Position numbers and translations under genes: made by a program. A DNA stretch of 64,000 nucleotides, from contig CP143548.1 of NCBI GenBank assembly GCA_037015955.1, positions 2,102,001 to 2,166,000 of the forward strand, given 5' to 3'. Below the pieces are notes generated by a model. That model made no database searches. It was not told the DNA's origin and saw only the letters and a program-made list of their open reading frames with translations. The stretch's first letter is position 1. Each line of letters opens with the position of its first letter. The stretch is from Lachnospiraceae bacterium JLR.KK008. Lineage in GTDB: Bacteria; Bacillota; Clostridia; Lachnospirales; Lachnospiraceae. Below are positions 26,547 to 35,967 of this stretch, one piece after another.

Positions 26547-26575
26547 ATTATATACTTTATGAGAAAAAGGTGCAA
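26547..26575 (-). promoter_or_regulatory. Sigma-A promoter of the secreted protein gene
   Basis: TTGCAC (26570-26575) and TATAAT (26547-26552) are 17 bp apart on the minus strand, 60 bp upstream of ATG 26487. Confidence 0.75.
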
Positions 26576-26680
26576 CCTGCATACGGTCTCCGTCTTCCTC
26601 TCCCGGCAGCAAACTGCCAGGAACAGGATACCTGCCCTCAGCAGATAAGGCGACACAGGGTATCATACGCAGAACACAAC

Positions 26681-26726
26681 AAAACTCACTCCAATCATTT
26701 TCTTACGATAAACTGAAGTGAGTTTT
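26681..26726 (-). terminator. Hairpin after tpiA
   Basis: AAAACTCACTTCA and TGGAGTGAGTTTT form a 13-bp stem with one wobble and a 20-nt loop, 38 bp after the tpiA stop. The following GTTGTG tract is poor in T, but the stem itself ends in TTTTG. Confidence 0.65.
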
Positions 26727-26763
26727 GCCATTTTACTCTAGGATTCCATATGACCTGTCATAA

Positions 26764-27513
26764 TTATTGATAATTAACGATCTTTCCAAAATCTGCTTTC
26801 AGAGAAGCGCCGCCTACAAGACCGCCGTCGATGTCAGGCTGTGCAAACAGTTCAGCCGCATTGCCCCCATTGACAGAACCTCCGTACTGAATACGAACAG
26901 CATCTGCAGTAGCCGCATCATACATTTCAGCGATGCAGTCACGAACACCCTTGCAAACTTCCTGTGCCTGCTCTGTCGTCGCTGTCTTGCCTGTGCCGAT
27001 CGCCCAGATCGGCTCATAAGCGATGACCATGGATTTCACCTGATCTGCCGTGATGCCAACGAGATCGGATTTGATCTGCAGTCTGATCCAGTCCATCGTA
27101 ACGCCCGTCTCTCTCTGCTCCAATGTCTCACCGCAGCAAAGGATCGGTGTCAGACCTGCCTCGAAGGCTTTCTTTACCTTTTTATTCAGGAGAGCGTCAT
27201 CTTCCTTGAAGTAATCGCGTCTCTCAGAATGTCCGATGATCACATATTTTACTCCTGCATCTACGAGCATGGCTGCGGAAATTTCGCCTGTATAAGCGCC
27301 TTTCTCCTCAAAATACATATTCTCTGCGCCGACTTCGACGTTCGTACCTTTCACTGCCTCTACGACCGGTACGATGTCGATCGCCGGAACACAGTATACG
27401 ACATCTACGTCGTCAGATTTCACCAGATCTTTTAACTCGTCACACAATGCAACTGCCTGACTCGGTGTCATATTCATCTTCCAGTTGCCTGCTACGATCT
27501 TCTTTCTTGCCAT
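26764..27513 (-). CDS. tpiA: Triosephosphate isomerase
   Basis: The 249-residue TIM barrel shows the catalytic residues Lys12 (GNWKMN), His95 (GHSERR) and Glu167 ([10 protein letters not shown]), and the phosphate-binding loop [10 protein letters not shown]. It interconverts dihydroxyacetone phosphate and glyceraldehyde-3-phosphate. It is the last gene of gap-pgk-tpiA, preceded by AAAGGAGAATAAAATC. Confidence 0.98.
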   Translation of the reverse strand: MARKKIVAGNWKMNMTPSQAVALCDELKDLVKSDDVDVVYCVPAIDIVPVVEAVKGTNVEVGAENMYFEEKGAYTGEISAAMLVDAGVKYVIIGHSERRDYFKEDDALLNKKVKKAFEAGLTPILCCGETLEQRETGVTMDWIRLQIKSDLVGITADQVKSMVIAYEPIWAIGTGKTATTEQAQEVCKGVRDCIAEMYDAATADAVRIQYGGSVNGGNAAELFAQPDIDGGLVGGASLKADFGKIVNYQ

Positions 27514-27551
27514 GATTTTATTCTCCTTTTGCTTTCATAATTAGCATAAAT

Positions 27552-27588
27552 GCTGCGCATTTACGCATATACTGCGCACACGCAGCAG
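27552..27588 (-). other. Branched hairpin between pgk and tpiA
   Basis: On the minus strand TGCTGCG pairs with CGCAGCA around inner GCGCA/TGCGT complementary segments. It lies in the 113-bp gap before tpiA and has no T tract, so RNA processing or 3'-end protection is more likely than termination. Confidence 0.5.
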
Positions 27589-27626
27589 TTAGTTCGCACG
27601 AAACCCGAAAATACCTCGTTAAGTAC

Positions 27627-28850
27627 TTACTTATCGTCTGCTGCCACAACGCCCGGCAGTTCTTTGCCTTCCAAAAACTCCAGAGATGCACCGCCTCCTG
27701 TGGAGATATGGCTCATCTTATCTGCAAATCCAAGCTGGTTGACTGCCGCTGCGGAATCACCGCCACCGATGATTGTAGTCGCATCTGTCTCTGCGAGAGA
27801 TTTTGCAACTGCGATCGTACCTGCAGCCAATGTCGGATTCTCGAATACGCCCATCGGTCCGTTCCATACGACTGTCTTCGCAGATTTTACTGCATCTGCA
27901 TACAGCTGCGCCGTCTTCGTTCCGATGTCAAGTCCTTCCATATCTGCCGGAATTTCTTCCACAGGCACTACCTTAACCTCGATCGGGCCATCGATCGGAT
28001 TCGGGAATGCGGCTGCGATTGTTGTATCAACCGGGAGAAGCAACTGTTTGCCGAGCTTCTCTGCCTTAGCCATCATCTCTTTGCAATAATCCAGTTTCTC
28101 ATTGTCAACGAGAGAATTGCCAACTTCCAGCCCTTTTGCCTTGAGGAAGGTGAACGCCATGCCGCCGCCGATAATCAGCGTATCGCACTTCTCCAGTAAA
28201 TTATTGATTACGTTCAATTTGTCGGCAACCTTTGCGCCGCCAAGAATCGCTACAAAAGGTCTGACCGGTGTTTCCACTGCGTTTCCAAGGAAATCGATCT
28301 CTTTCTGCATCAGGTATCCTACCGCATTCTCTCCGCCCTTCGCCGTAATGCACTTTGTCACACCTGCCACCGAAGCATGTGCCCTGTGAGAAGAACCAAA
28401 CGCATCACATACATAGACGTCTGCCAGATCAGCCAGCTCTTTGGAGAAAGCCTCTCCGTTCTTTGTCTCCTCTGCGCCGCGGAAACGAGTATTCTGAAGC
28501 AGGACAACATCCCCTTCTTTCATCTCTTCCACTGCCTTCGTCGCAGCCTCACCGGTCACGTTATAATCAGCTACAAAATTCACTTCCTTGCCGAGTTTCT
28601 CAGACAATCTCTTTGCAACAGGCGCCAGAGACTCCCCTTCATTGGGGCCATTCTTTACTTTTCCAAGATGGGAGCAGAGAATGACTTTGCCGCCGTCCGC
28701 AAGCAGTTTATTGATAGTGGGAAGCGCTGCCACAATACGTGTCTCGTCTGTGATCTCGCCATTTTTTAACGGCACGTTAAAATCACATCTCACAAGTACG
28801 CGTTTTCCCTTTACACTGATGTCATCTACGGATTTTTTATTCAATCCCAT
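27627..28850 (-). CDS. pgk: Phosphoglycerate kinase
   Basis: The 407-residue enzyme begins with the N-terminal substrate domain ([13 protein letters not shown], residues 17-29) and has the nucleotide-domain motifs [13 protein letters not shown] and GGGDSAAAV. It makes ATP from 1,3-bisphosphoglycerate. ATG 28850 follows GGAGGGAAAGAAC; the frame continues five codons upstream without a better start. Confidence 0.98.
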   Translation of the reverse strand: MGLNKKSVDDISVKGKRVLVRCDFNVPLKNGEITDETRIVAALPTINKLLADGGKVILCSHLGKVKNGPNEGESLAPVAKRLSEKLGKEVNFVADYNVTGEAATKAVEEMKEGDVVLLQNTRFRGAEETKNGEAFSKELADLADVYVCDAFGSSHRAHASVAGVTKCITAKGGENAVGYLMQKEIDFLGNAVETPVRPFVAILGGAKVADKLNVINNLLEKCDTLIIGGGMAFTFLKAKGLEVGNSLVDNEKLDYCKEMMAKAEKLGKQLLLPVDTTIAAAFPNPIDGPIEVKVVPVEEIPADMEGLDIGTKTAQLYADAVKSAKTVVWNGPMGVFENPTLAAGTIAVAKSLAETDATTIIGGGDSAAAVNQLGFADKMSHISTGGGASLEFLEGKELPGVVAADDK

Positions 28851-28890
28851 GTTCTTTCCCTCCATATTTTAAAATGATAAGCATCAAAAC

Positions 28891-28916
28891 AGGCCCGGTC
28901 CATATGGACCGGACCT
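28891..28916 (-). terminator. Strong hairpin between gap and pgk
   Basis: AGGTCCGGTCC and GGACCGGGCCT form an 11-bp stem with one wobble around ATAT, 40 bp after the gap stop, followed by GTTTTGATG. It is either a leaky terminator that lets part of the transcripts reach pgk-tpiA, or an RNA processing and stability element. Confidence 0.65.
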
Positions 28917-28956
28917 GAAAGACAAAGACCAATACTGTCAATGAGCTGACAGACGA

Positions 28957-29985
28957 TTAACCTAACTCAGCAAAGAATTTGATTGTACGAACCATCTGGC
29001 TTGTGTAGGAGTTCTCGTTGTCATACCATGAAACAACTTCTACCTGTGTCTTGCCATCGGGAAGAGGGCTGACCATTGTCTGTGTAGCGTCAAAGAGAGA
29101 ACCAAATCTCATGCCGATAATATCGGAGGAAACGATCTCATCTGTGTTGTATCCAAAGGACTCGGAAGCCTGTGCCTTCATTGCTGCATTTACTTCGTCA
29201 ACAGTAACCGCTTTGTTGACAACTGCAAACAACAGTGTGGAGGAACCTGTCGGAGTAGGAACACGCTGTGCAGCGCCGATCAGCTTGCCATTCAGCTCAG
29301 GAATAACAAGGCCGATAGCCTTAGCAGCACCTGTAGAGTTAGGAACGATATTGATAGCGCCTGCACGGCTTCTTCTCTTATCGCCTTTTCTCTGCGGTCC
29401 GTCAAGAATCATCTGATCACCTGTGTAAGCATGGATTGTGCACATAATACCGGACTCGATCGGAGCCAGATCATTCAATGCTTTTGCCATAGGAGCCAGG
29501 CAGTTTGTTGTGCAGGAAGCTGCGGAGATGATCTTGTCATCTTTTGTCAATGTCGTATGGTTTACATTGTAAACGATTGTCGGAAGGTCATTTCCAGCAG
29601 GAGCGGAAATAACAACTTTCTTAGCGCCGGCATTGATATGAGCCTGTGCTTTTGCTTTGGATGTATAGAAACCGGAGCACTCAAGAACAACGTCTACACC
29701 GATCTCACCCCAAGGGCAGTTATTAGCGTCTGGCTCTTTGTAAATCTTGATTGTTTTGCCTTTTACTGTGATTGTACCAGCTTCATCATCAGCTGTTACC
29801 TGATCCTCTTCTCCAACTGCAACATATCTGCCCTGAGAAGAATCATATTTCAACAAATGTGCTAACATGGAAGGTGTTGTTAAGTCATTGATCGCAACAA
29901 CTTCGTATCCCTCTGCACCAAACATCTGTCTGAATGCAAGACGACCAATACGGCCAAAACCATTGATTGCTACTTTAACTGCCAT
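28957..29985 (-). CDS. gap: Glyceraldehyde-3-phosphate dehydrogenase, type I
   Basis: The 342-residue enzyme has the NAD-binding [12 protein letters not shown] at 9-20, catalytic Cys158 in [12 protein letters not shown] and the conserved [13 protein letters not shown] near the end. It oxidises glyceraldehyde-3-phosphate in glycolysis. Codon use appears strongly biased, as expected for a very abundant protein. It leads the gap-pgk-tpiA operon, with TAGGAGGAATAAAAA before ATG 29985. Confidence 0.98.
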   Translation of the reverse strand: MAVKVAINGFGRIGRLAFRQMFGAEGYEVVAINDLTTPSMLAHLLKYDSSQGRYVAVGEEDQVTADDEAGTITVKGKTIKIYKEPDANNCPWGEIGVDVVLECSGFYTSKAKAQAHINAGAKKVVISAPAGNDLPTIVYNVNHTTLTKDDKIISAASCTTNCLAPMAKALNDLAPIESGIMCTIHAYTGDQMILDGPQRKGDKRRSRAGAINIVPNSTGAAKAIGLVIPELNGKLIGAAQRVPTPTGSSTLLFAVVNKAVTVDEVNAAMKAQASESFGYNTDEIVSSDIIGMRFGSLFDATQTMVSPLPDGKTQVEVVSWYDNENSYTSQMVRTIKFFAELG

Positions 29986-30065
29986 TTTTTATTCCTCCTA
30001 AAATGAATTTTATATCATTTTGACCTCATCTTTACAATGATTGTCAAAACTTTGTCAGCATGTAT

Positions 30066-30094
30066 ATTTTACCTAATTTGTCCAAAAATATCAA
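30066..30094 (-). promoter_or_regulatory. Sigma-A promoter of gap-pgk-tpiA
   Basis: TTGATA (30089-30094) and TAAAAT (30066-30071) are separated by 17 bp on the minus strand. The leader to ATG 29985 is about 75 nt. Confidence 0.75.
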
Positions 30095-30134
30095 GACGTA
30101 ATTCAAAAAATTTTACCTATATCTTTCCTTTTTT

Positions 30135-30163
30135 TTGCAAAAATACGGTAAATTCGCTATACT
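30135..30163 (+). promoter_or_regulatory. Sigma-A promoter of the PHP phosphatase gene
   Basis: TTGCAA (30135-30140) and TATACT (30158-30163) are 17 bp apart on the plus strand. It is divergent from, and close to, the gap promoter. Confidence 0.75.
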
Positions 30164-30237
30164 GATATTGTTGGCACAGGCTGACAGACAAGCAGCCGAT
30201 AAATTATGCAGGATTTCCGTCACACAGGAGGACCTTT

Positions 30238-31056
30238 ATGATGATTACCGCAGATTACCATATGCACTCTTCTTTCTCAGGAGACAGCGACGCACCGATG
30301 GAACAGATGATCCGACAGGCGGTGTCGGCAGGGCTGCGCCGTATCTGTTTTACAGAGCACCAGGATTTTGACTACCCTCCCTGCCCGGATACACCGGCAG
30401 GTTTCTGGACGACCGACACGGATGCCTGCCGCCGGAAGTATCTGGAATTAAGAGACAGATACCGTGACCAGATCCGCGTGTTATTTGGCATTGAACTGGG
30501 CCTGCAGCCCCATCTGTCGGCACGAAATGCAGAATATGTCCGCTCTTATGATTTTGATTTCGTGATCGCATCTTCCCACATCTGTCACAGGCAGGACCCT
30601 TACTATGCCGGTTTCTTTGCCGGGCGAAGCGGGGAAGAGGCTTACCGGGAATACTTCGTATCAATACTGGAAAATATCGAGGCGTTCACAGACTACGATG
30701 TGTACGGCCATCTGGACTATGTCGTGCGCTATGGACCGGATCAGGATAACGGCTACACTTACGAAACGTATGCGGATCTTCTCGATGCGATTCTGGAACG
30801 GCTTGTGCAAAAGGGAAAGGGGCTGGAGATCAACACCGGCGGCCTGCGGGCCGGCCTGCGGCAGCCCAATCCATGCGCCGCGATCCTCAAACGCTACCGG
30901 GCGCTCGGCGGCAGTATCGTCACAGTCGGAAGCGATGCGCACAAGCCGGAGCAGATCGCCTGGGATTTTGACCGGGCAGCGCAGCTACTGCGGGACTGCG
31001 GTTTTTCTTACTATACGACATTCGAAAACAGAAACCCGACGTATCACAAACTGTAA
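30238..31056 (+). CDS. hisJ: Histidinol-phosphatase, PHP family
   Basis: The 272-residue protein has the PHP metal motif DYHMHSSFSGD at 6-16, a later CFTEHQDFD, the ASSHICH metal site and a C-terminal SDAHKPEQIAWDF. These match the HisK/HisJ type of histidinol phosphatase, which removes phosphate from histidinol phosphate in histidine synthesis. No other his gene is in the window, so a different phosphoester substrate stays possible. AGGAGGACCTTT precedes ATG 30238. Confidence 0.82.
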   Translation: MMITADYHMHSSFSGDSDAPMEQMIRQAVSAGLRRICFTEHQDFDYPPCPDTPAGFWTTDTDACRRKYLELRDRYRDQIRVLFGIELGLQPHLSARNAEYVRSYDFDFVIASSHICHRQDPYYAGFFAGRSGEEAYREYFVSILENIEAFTDYDVYGHLDYVVRYGPDQDNGYTYETYADLLDAILERLVQKGKGLEINTGGLRAGLRQPNPCAAILKRYRALGGSIVTVGSDAHKPEQIAWDFDRAAQLLRDCGFSYYTTFENRNPTYHKL

Positions 31057-31069
31057 ATGGCAGTCAGAA

Positions 31070-31101
31070 GGCCTGCGGAGGGTTTCGTCCCGCCGCAGGC
31101 C
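31070..31101 (+). terminator. GC-rich hairpin after the PHP phosphatase gene
   Basis: GGCCTGCGG and CCGCAGGCC form a perfect 9-bp stem with an inner GGG/CCC pair, 13 bp after the stop. No T tract follows, so efficiency is uncertain. The opposing gene ends at 31173, and the hairpin may serve both. Confidence 0.55.
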
Positions 31102-31172
31102 CTCTGGCCGGCATGAATCCCGTCATATATGATCCCATATGATCTCTTATCTCTGACCGGCGCTGCAATCTG

Positions 31173-33755
31173 TCAGCAGGTAGCGCCGCCTTTCATATGT
31201 TTCTGCGCCGCAATGTTTTCTGCCTTTCTCGCCAGCAGATCATCGGCAAGCAGCTGCTCCTGTACCTGTTCAAAACCGATTCTCGCCACCGTATCGGCAA
31301 ACCGCTCTCCTGTCATCCCCTGTTCCCGGAATAATAAGATCGCTTTCTCAACAACCGCCAACACTTCTTCCTGATCGGTAAAGACTTTGTCCAGATACCT
31401 GCCCTGGGCAACTTTCTTACCCCAGCGGCCGCCTATGTAGATCCGATACCCGTTCGTATGGTTTTCCAGCGCGCCAAATGGACATTTCCCTATGCAGCGG
31501 CCGCAGTGATTACACACATTGTCGTCAATCACGATTTTTCCATCCTGCACTTTGGCTACCTGGATCGGACAGTTTGCCTCTACCTGACATACTTTACAGC
31601 CGCGGCATTTCTCAAAATCAATCTGCGGAACCCGCTGACCGATAATACCGAGATCGTTCAGGTCCGGCTTGACACAGTTGTTCGGGCAGCCGCCCACGGC
31701 GATCTTGAATTTGTGCGGCAGCTTAACGTTCGCATAACCGTGAAAGAACCGTTCGTGGATTTCTTCGGAGAGGGCGAAAGTATCGATCAGACCATACTGA
31801 CAAGTCGTGCCCTTGCAGGATACAACCGGCCGCACTTTGGAGCCCGTACCGCCCATTTCCAGCCCCTCCTGAAGCAGGTACTCCCGCAGCGGCTCGATAT
31901 TCTCAAAGGGAACTCCCTGAATCTCCATTGTCAGACGGGAAGTCATCGTCACCTGCCCGCTGCCAAATCGCTCGGCAGCCTCCGCAATGGCTTTCGCCTC
32001 CTGCGCCGTAATCTTTCCGTTTCTCGTAATCACACGCCCATTGAACCTATCCGGCGTCCTTTTATCTTTCAAAAAGCCAAGCGCCTTGACTCTCGTCTCT
32101 TCCTCCCTGGAAACCTGCCCGTCCACATCCTTCACTTTTACATCGTTGAAGAAAGTCGCGCCCTCCAGTACAACCGTATTCGTATATCCGTAATAACGCA
32201 GACGATTCTGCAGGAAGTAACCTCTCTTGCCCTTTGCACACACAAGCAGCAGTTTTTCGTCCCTGCCAATGCCCGGCAGCTCACCGTTTACTTCTCCCAG
32301 ATTAATATACTGCGCACCGCTAATCACAGGCACCGGAGCCACGTCGAGCACCCGATAGCCTTCCGCCCTGCCTGCCGCATATTCCTCCGGCGTCATGCTG
32401 ACCATATCTCCGTTTAATTTATTCAGCAGCACATACACCGCCTGTACAAACGGATGGATCGCCGTCGAAAATGGAGGCGCATAGGCGAAGTCGGCATTCT
32501 CAAAGTCTTCCAGTCTCGCCCCCATATTGATGCCCATTACGGCGATGTCCACCATTTTATCTACCGCGCCCGGCCCAAACACCTGCATTCCGAGCAGCCT
32601 GTGACTCTCCCGGTCCGCAATCAGTTTGGTGGCAAAAAATGCCGCATCCGGATAATAGTGCGCTTTGTCATCCGTGACGGCAAGCACCGTCTCCACCTGA
32701 TAGCCTGCTGCCCTGGCCTGCTCCTGTGTCAGTCCCGTACGACCACAGTTCAGTCCCGGCAGTTTGACAACGCCCGTGCCAAGCACGCCGGGATATTCTT
32801 TTTCTGTCCCCGTCAGAATCTGCGCCAGCGTTCTTCCTTCCATGTTGGCGGAAGAACCCATCGGTGACCACTGGCCCGCCCCGGTAATACGGTTTGTCAC
32901 CTGCACACAGTCCCCGGCGGCATAGACATCGGGCAGACTGGTCCGCATTGACCGGTCCACCACAATCGTTCCCCGGTTCATCTCGATACCGCTGCCCTCC
33001 AAAAAGGCCGTATTCGGCCGGATACCCGCAGACATAATCACCAGACCGCAGTCCAGTTTTCCGGCAGTCGTCTTCACTGCCATCACCTGGCCCTCTCCCA
33101 CGATCTCCTCTGCCTTCGTCCCTGTGATTACCCGGATGCCTTTTTTCAACAGATGCTTTTTCCCGTAAGCAGCCATCTCCGGATCGAGAATATTGGGCAG
33201 GATCTGCGGCGCGAAATCAATGACGGTCACGGAAACTCCCTGCTGCTGCAGATTCTCAGCCATCTCCAGTCCGATAAATCCCGCTCCGACTACAACTGCC
33301 TTCTTCACCTGATTCTCTTTCACATAGGCGCGGACGCCGATCGCATCCCCGGGAACCCGGATCGTAAACACACCTTGCAGTTCCATTCCCCGGACCGGAG
33401 GAACGGCAGGAGAGGCGCCCGTGGCAATCACCAGCTTGTCATAGGAAACGGGCTCCTCCGCCCCTGTTCTGACATCCCGCACCATCACGGTCTTCGCCTG
33501 TGCGTCCAGTCTCACCGCCTCTTTTTCCGTCCGCACTTCCACACCTGTCAGTGCGGCATATTTTTCGGGTGAATTCACGATCAGCTCTTCCGGTTCCGCG
33601 ATCAGTCCTCCCACATAATAGGGCAGTCCACACCCCGCGTAAGAAATCTCCCGTCCTTTCGTGATCACGGTCACTTGTGCGCCCCTGTCGGCGCGCTTTA
33701 ACTTTGCCGCCGTCTTCGTCCCGGCCGCTACCCCGCCAATGACCAATACTTTCAT
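31173..33755 (-). CDS. Fusion of CoA-disulfide reductase, rhodanese and sulfite-reductase-like domains
   Basis: The 860-residue protein joins three parts. Residues 1-445 are a CoA-disulfide-reductase-like flavoprotein: FAD motif VIGGVAAG, redox Cys42 in SYAGCGLP, NAD motif VVGAGFIG, and Tyr367 and Tyr425 where CoA reductases carry a Tyr pair. Residues about 455-535 are a rhodanese-like domain with Cys506 (LLVCAKGKRG). Residues about 570-860 are a siroheme/4Fe-4S half-enzyme with C647-x4-C652 and C690-x3-C694, followed by two ferredoxin clusters (C717, C720, C723, C758 and C729, C748, C751, C754). It could reduce persulfide or polysulfide sulfur, or sulfite, with NADH. ATG 33755 follows AAAGGAGGATTCTT. 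The domain reading is firm; the reaction is inferred. Confidence 0.85.
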   Translation of the reverse strand: MKVLVIGGVAAGTKTAAKLKRADRGAQVTVITKGREISYAGCGLPYYVGGLIAEPEELIVNSPEKYAALTGVEVRTEKEAVRLDAQAKTVMVRDVRTGAEEPVSYDKLVIATGASPAVPPVRGMELQGVFTIRVPGDAIGVRAYVKENQVKKAVVVGAGFIGLEMAENLQQQGVSVTVIDFAPQILPNILDPEMAAYGKKHLLKKGIRVITGTKAEEIVGEGQVMAVKTTAGKLDCGLVIMSAGIRPNTAFLEGSGIEMNRGTIVVDRSMRTSLPDVYAAGDCVQVTNRITGAGQWSPMGSSANMEGRTLAQILTGTEKEYPGVLGTGVVKLPGLNCGRTGLTQEQARAAGYQVETVLAVTDDKAHYYPDAAFFATKLIADRESHRLLGMQVFGPGAVDKMVDIAVMGINMGARLEDFENADFAYAPPFSTAIHPFVQAVYVLLNKLNGDMVSMTPEEYAAGRAEGYRVLDVAPVPVISGAQYINLGEVNGELPGIGRDEKLLLVCAKGKRGYFLQNRLRYYGYTNTVVLEGATFFNDVKVKDVDGQVSREEETRVKALGFLKDKRTPDRFNGRVITRNGKITAQEAKAIAEAAERFGSGQVTMTSRLTMEIQGVPFENIEPLREYLLQEGLEMGGTGSKVRPVVSCKGTTCQYGLIDTFALSEEIHERFFHGYANVKLPHKFKIAVGGCPNNCVKPDLNDLGIIGQRVPQIDFEKCRGCKVCQVEANCPIQVAKVQDGKIVIDDNVCNHCGRCIGKCPFGALENHTNGYRIYIGGRWGKKVAQGRYLDKVFTDQEEVLAVVEKAILLFREQGMTGERFADTVARIGFEQVQEQLLADDLLARKAENIAAQKHMKGGATC

Positions 33756-33797
33756 AAGAATCCTCCTTTGCACGTGATCCATAAAATGCTCAGGAAA

Positions 33798-33806
33798 AGT
33801 ATACCA
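33798..33806 (-). promoter_or_regulatory. Extended -10 promoter of the fusion gene
   Basis: TGGTATACT on the minus strand is an extended -10 box 43 bp upstream of ATG 33755. No good -35 is visible, so this is only a candidate. Confidence 0.4.
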
Positions 33807-33834
33807 TAAAAGGAACATTGACGAAATACCGTAT

Positions 33835-34464
33835 TTACATAACCCTTGTTATTGTCACTTCTGACGAAAGAAACTCATCGCCCGAAATGTCACTGATTGC
33901 CTCCTTACCTTTCAGATGCAGCATATCGCCTTCCTGAATATCTGAAAAGCCCGCCTCCTTTTTCGTCACATTTCCACCAACGTCCGTGATCTCCTCTAAT
34001 ATATAACTGGTGCCATCTAAAAAGTAAACGTTGACCAGCAGTCCTTCCTGATTATGTACTTTCTCCAGTCCGCTTTCCTGGTCCGCCTCGATATAAAACT
34101 TATCAATAACCACTGTTTTATTACTCTTGTCCACAGTTATGACAATCCCATCCAGTTCGTCGCCGTCCAATTTCTTCTCTGACCCTTTGCCTTCTTGCTT
34201 GTCTGCTTCTGTCGGCGCAGCGCTCTCCGGCTCTGCCAGCCCTTCGGAATCACCGCCCGCCTGTGTCTCTCCTTCTCTTTCTTCCTGTGTCTCTGCTACC
34301 GGCTCTTCTTCCTCCTGTATCTCACTGCCCGGCTCCGTCCCTGACGCTGCAGACTCTGCCCCGTCAGAGGCGGCGGGCTGCTCCTGCCCGCCGCAACCTG
34401 CTGCCAATGCCATCAGAAGAACACACATGCCGACTACAACCACATATGTTATTTTACTTTTCAT
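33835..34464 (-). CDS. Lipoprotein of the ECF sigma operon
   Basis: The 209-residue protein has a lipoprotein signal ending at Cys24 (LAAGC), a very acidic Glu/Ala/Ser-rich linker of about 80 residues, and a small C-terminal domain rich in beta strands (GIVITVDKSNKTVVIDKFYI...LLVNVYFLDGTSYIL). I do not recognise the family. ATG 34464 is used because the signal peptide starts there, although the frame extends 11 codons upstream. It follows the anti-sigma gene after 22 bp, so it is probably co-transcribed with it. Confidence 0.7.
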   Translation of the reverse strand: MKSKITYVVVVGMCVLLMALAAGCGGQEQPAASDGAESAASGTEPGSEIQEEEEPVAETQEEREGETQAGGDSEGLAEPESAAPTEADKQEGKGSEKKLDGDELDGIVITVDKSNKTVVIDKFYIEADQESGLEKVHNQEGLLVNVYFLDGTSYILEEITDVGGNVTKKEAGFSDIQEGDMLHLKGKEAISDISGDEFLSSEVTITRVM

Positions 34465-34486
34465 ACTCCCGCTTTCCTCTCTCCTG

Positions 34487-35314
34487 TCAATTCTCAATGA
34501 TCGTTCTCGCCATCTCCAGCATCTCTTCCCCGGTAATAGTCAGATCCGTGCCATACAGATTATAAATGATACCATCCTCGATCCACAACGTAGAGAAGCC
34601 TTTATTTTCCTCTACCTCCGAACTGCCGTACGCCAGATTGAAATTCGGATTTTCCATATTTTTCTCATCTTCCTCTGTCAGTTCATAATCCGGAGGGACA
34701 AATTTATTGGTGATCTGCCGGAAACCGGCCTCTACCTCTCCCACCTGCAATGTCTGATCATACTTATCCATTCCCTTTTCCTCCAGCGTATCGATCTCTT
34801 CCTGATACAGTCCGCGTACGAAAAGTGTGATCTCCTCTCCGTCTTTCTCATAACAAATCTGCAGGCCTTTCTGGCTCTCCTGTACCTCTCCGACCTCATT
34901 CATCAGCGCCTCATCCATAATGCTTATACTCTGAAACCGATAGCCGTTGTCAAAATTTTCCACTGCCTTCACATCATAACCGATTGTCTCTTCCGCTTCC
35001 GCCAGATCTGAAAACTCCGTATAATCCGGGATGGAAGAAGATCCTCCCATATAATATTTAAGTCCGCTTCCTGCGATACATACCGTCCCCACTGCAAGAC
35101 ATGCCGCAGCCACGCTGAGGATCACCTTTTTTACGTTGAAGTGTTTTCTCATAATTTCCTCCTTTACCGATTCCTTCTCAATCCGACGATCGATCTGTCG
35201 TTTCATCTGATCGGAGGCCTCCACAAATTGCACACTGGCACACAAAGCCTCTCTGATCTCCCTGTCTTTTGTTTCCCGTTCTCTATAAAAGATAGGTTCC
35301 AGGCTTTTTTTCAT
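34487..35314 (-). CDS. Probable anti-sigma factor, single-pass membrane protein
   Basis: The 275-residue protein has a charged cytoplasmic N-terminus of about 60 residues, one membrane segment (about 62-82: VKKVILSVAAACLAVGTVCIA) and an outer domain of about 190 residues. It overlaps the end of the sigma factor gene by 32 bp, the usual arrangement for ECF sigma/anti-sigma pairs. No zinc-binding HxxxCxxC motif is visible. The call is from topology and context; the sensed signal is unknown. GGAAGGAGACAGAGAAT precedes ATG 35314. Confidence 0.7.
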   Translation of the reverse strand: MKKSLEPIFYRERETKDREIREALCASVQFVEASDQMKRQIDRRIEKESVKEEIMRKHFNVKKVILSVAAACLAVGTVCIAGSGLKYYMGGSSSIPDYTEFSDLAEAEETIGYDVKAVENFDNGYRFQSISIMDEALMNEVGEVQESQKGLQICYEKDGEEITLFVRGLYQEEIDTLEEKGMDKYDQTLQVGEVEAGFRQITNKFVPPDYELTEEDEKNMENPNFNLAYGSSEVEENKGFSTLWIEDGIIYNLYGTDLTITGEEMLEMARTIIEN

Positions 35315-35864
35315 ATTCTCTGTCTCCTTCCTCTAACTGCTGCAAACTTTCACCCAGCTTTTTTCTTGCTGCAAACAGTCTGGACTTTACCGTCCCTTCT
35401 GTCGTACTGAGTATCCTGGCAATCTCCCTGACGGGCATCTCGTTATAATAAAACAAAACAACGACCGCCCGATGCTTGAAACTGAGAGCCTGTACTGCAG
35501 TCCTGATCACCCGCTGCCTTTCCGACTGTAAGATCCGGTCCAGAGAAGTCACACCGTCCGTTGCATCTGCCCGTACGGCAATCTCATCGTCAGGAATTTC
35601 CCGTCTGCTTTTCTTTCCGTGTGCATATGCCGTGCGGTAGAGGATTTGAAAAAGCCATGGCTGGAAGCCCGTATTCTTTTTCAGACTGCCGATATGCAGA
35701 TAACACTTTACAAACGTCTCCTGAACGACATCTTCAGCGTCATCTGCAGAGCCGCTGACCAGATATGCCATACGCAGAAGTATATTCTTATATTTTTCGT
35801 ACAATATGTCAAAAGCCTGTCTGTCTCCGGCTTTCAAACGCTGTACCAGTTTTGATTCATCCAT
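35283..35864 (-). CDS. ECF-type RNA polymerase sigma factor
   Basis: The 193-residue protein has region 2 (AFDILYEKYKNILLRMAYLVSGSADDAEDVVQETFVKCY, about 17-55) and region 4 (FKHRAVVVLFYYNEMPVREIARILSTTEGTVKSRLFAARKKL, about 130-172) with no region 1 or 3, as in extracytoplasmic-function sigma factors. It directs RNA polymerase to stress-type promoters when released by the membrane anti-sigma factor. AAAGGAGCGCCGGAC precedes ATG 35864. A plausible self-recognised promoter lies upstream. Confidence 0.92.
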   Translation of the reverse strand: MDESKLVQRLKAGDRQAFDILYEKYKNILLRMAYLVSGSADDAEDVVQETFVKCYLHIGSLKKNTGFQPWLFQILYRTAYAHGKKSRREIPDDEIAVRADATDGVTSLDRILQSERQRVIRTAVQALSFKHRAVVVLFYYNEMPVREIARILSTTEGTVKSRLFAARKKLGESLQQLEEGDREYEKKPGTYLL

Positions 35865-35905
35865 GTCCGGCGCTCCTTTATGTTTCTTATCGATACGTAT
35901 CTGAC

Positions 35906-35938
35906 TATAAGAGCGTTCTGTATGGGAAACGGTTCATT
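35906..35938 (-). promoter_or_regulatory. Candidate autoregulated ECF sigma promoter
   Basis: On the minus strand AATGAACC (35931-35938) and CTCTTATA (35906-35913) are separated by 17 bp. GAAC-type -35 boxes paired with a non-TATAAT -10 are typical of ECF-recognised promoters, and such operons are usually autoregulated. The site lies 42-74 bp upstream of the sigma factor start. Confidence 0.55.
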
Positions 35939-35967
35939 GATTTTGAGAAAAATTATGATTGGAGTCT

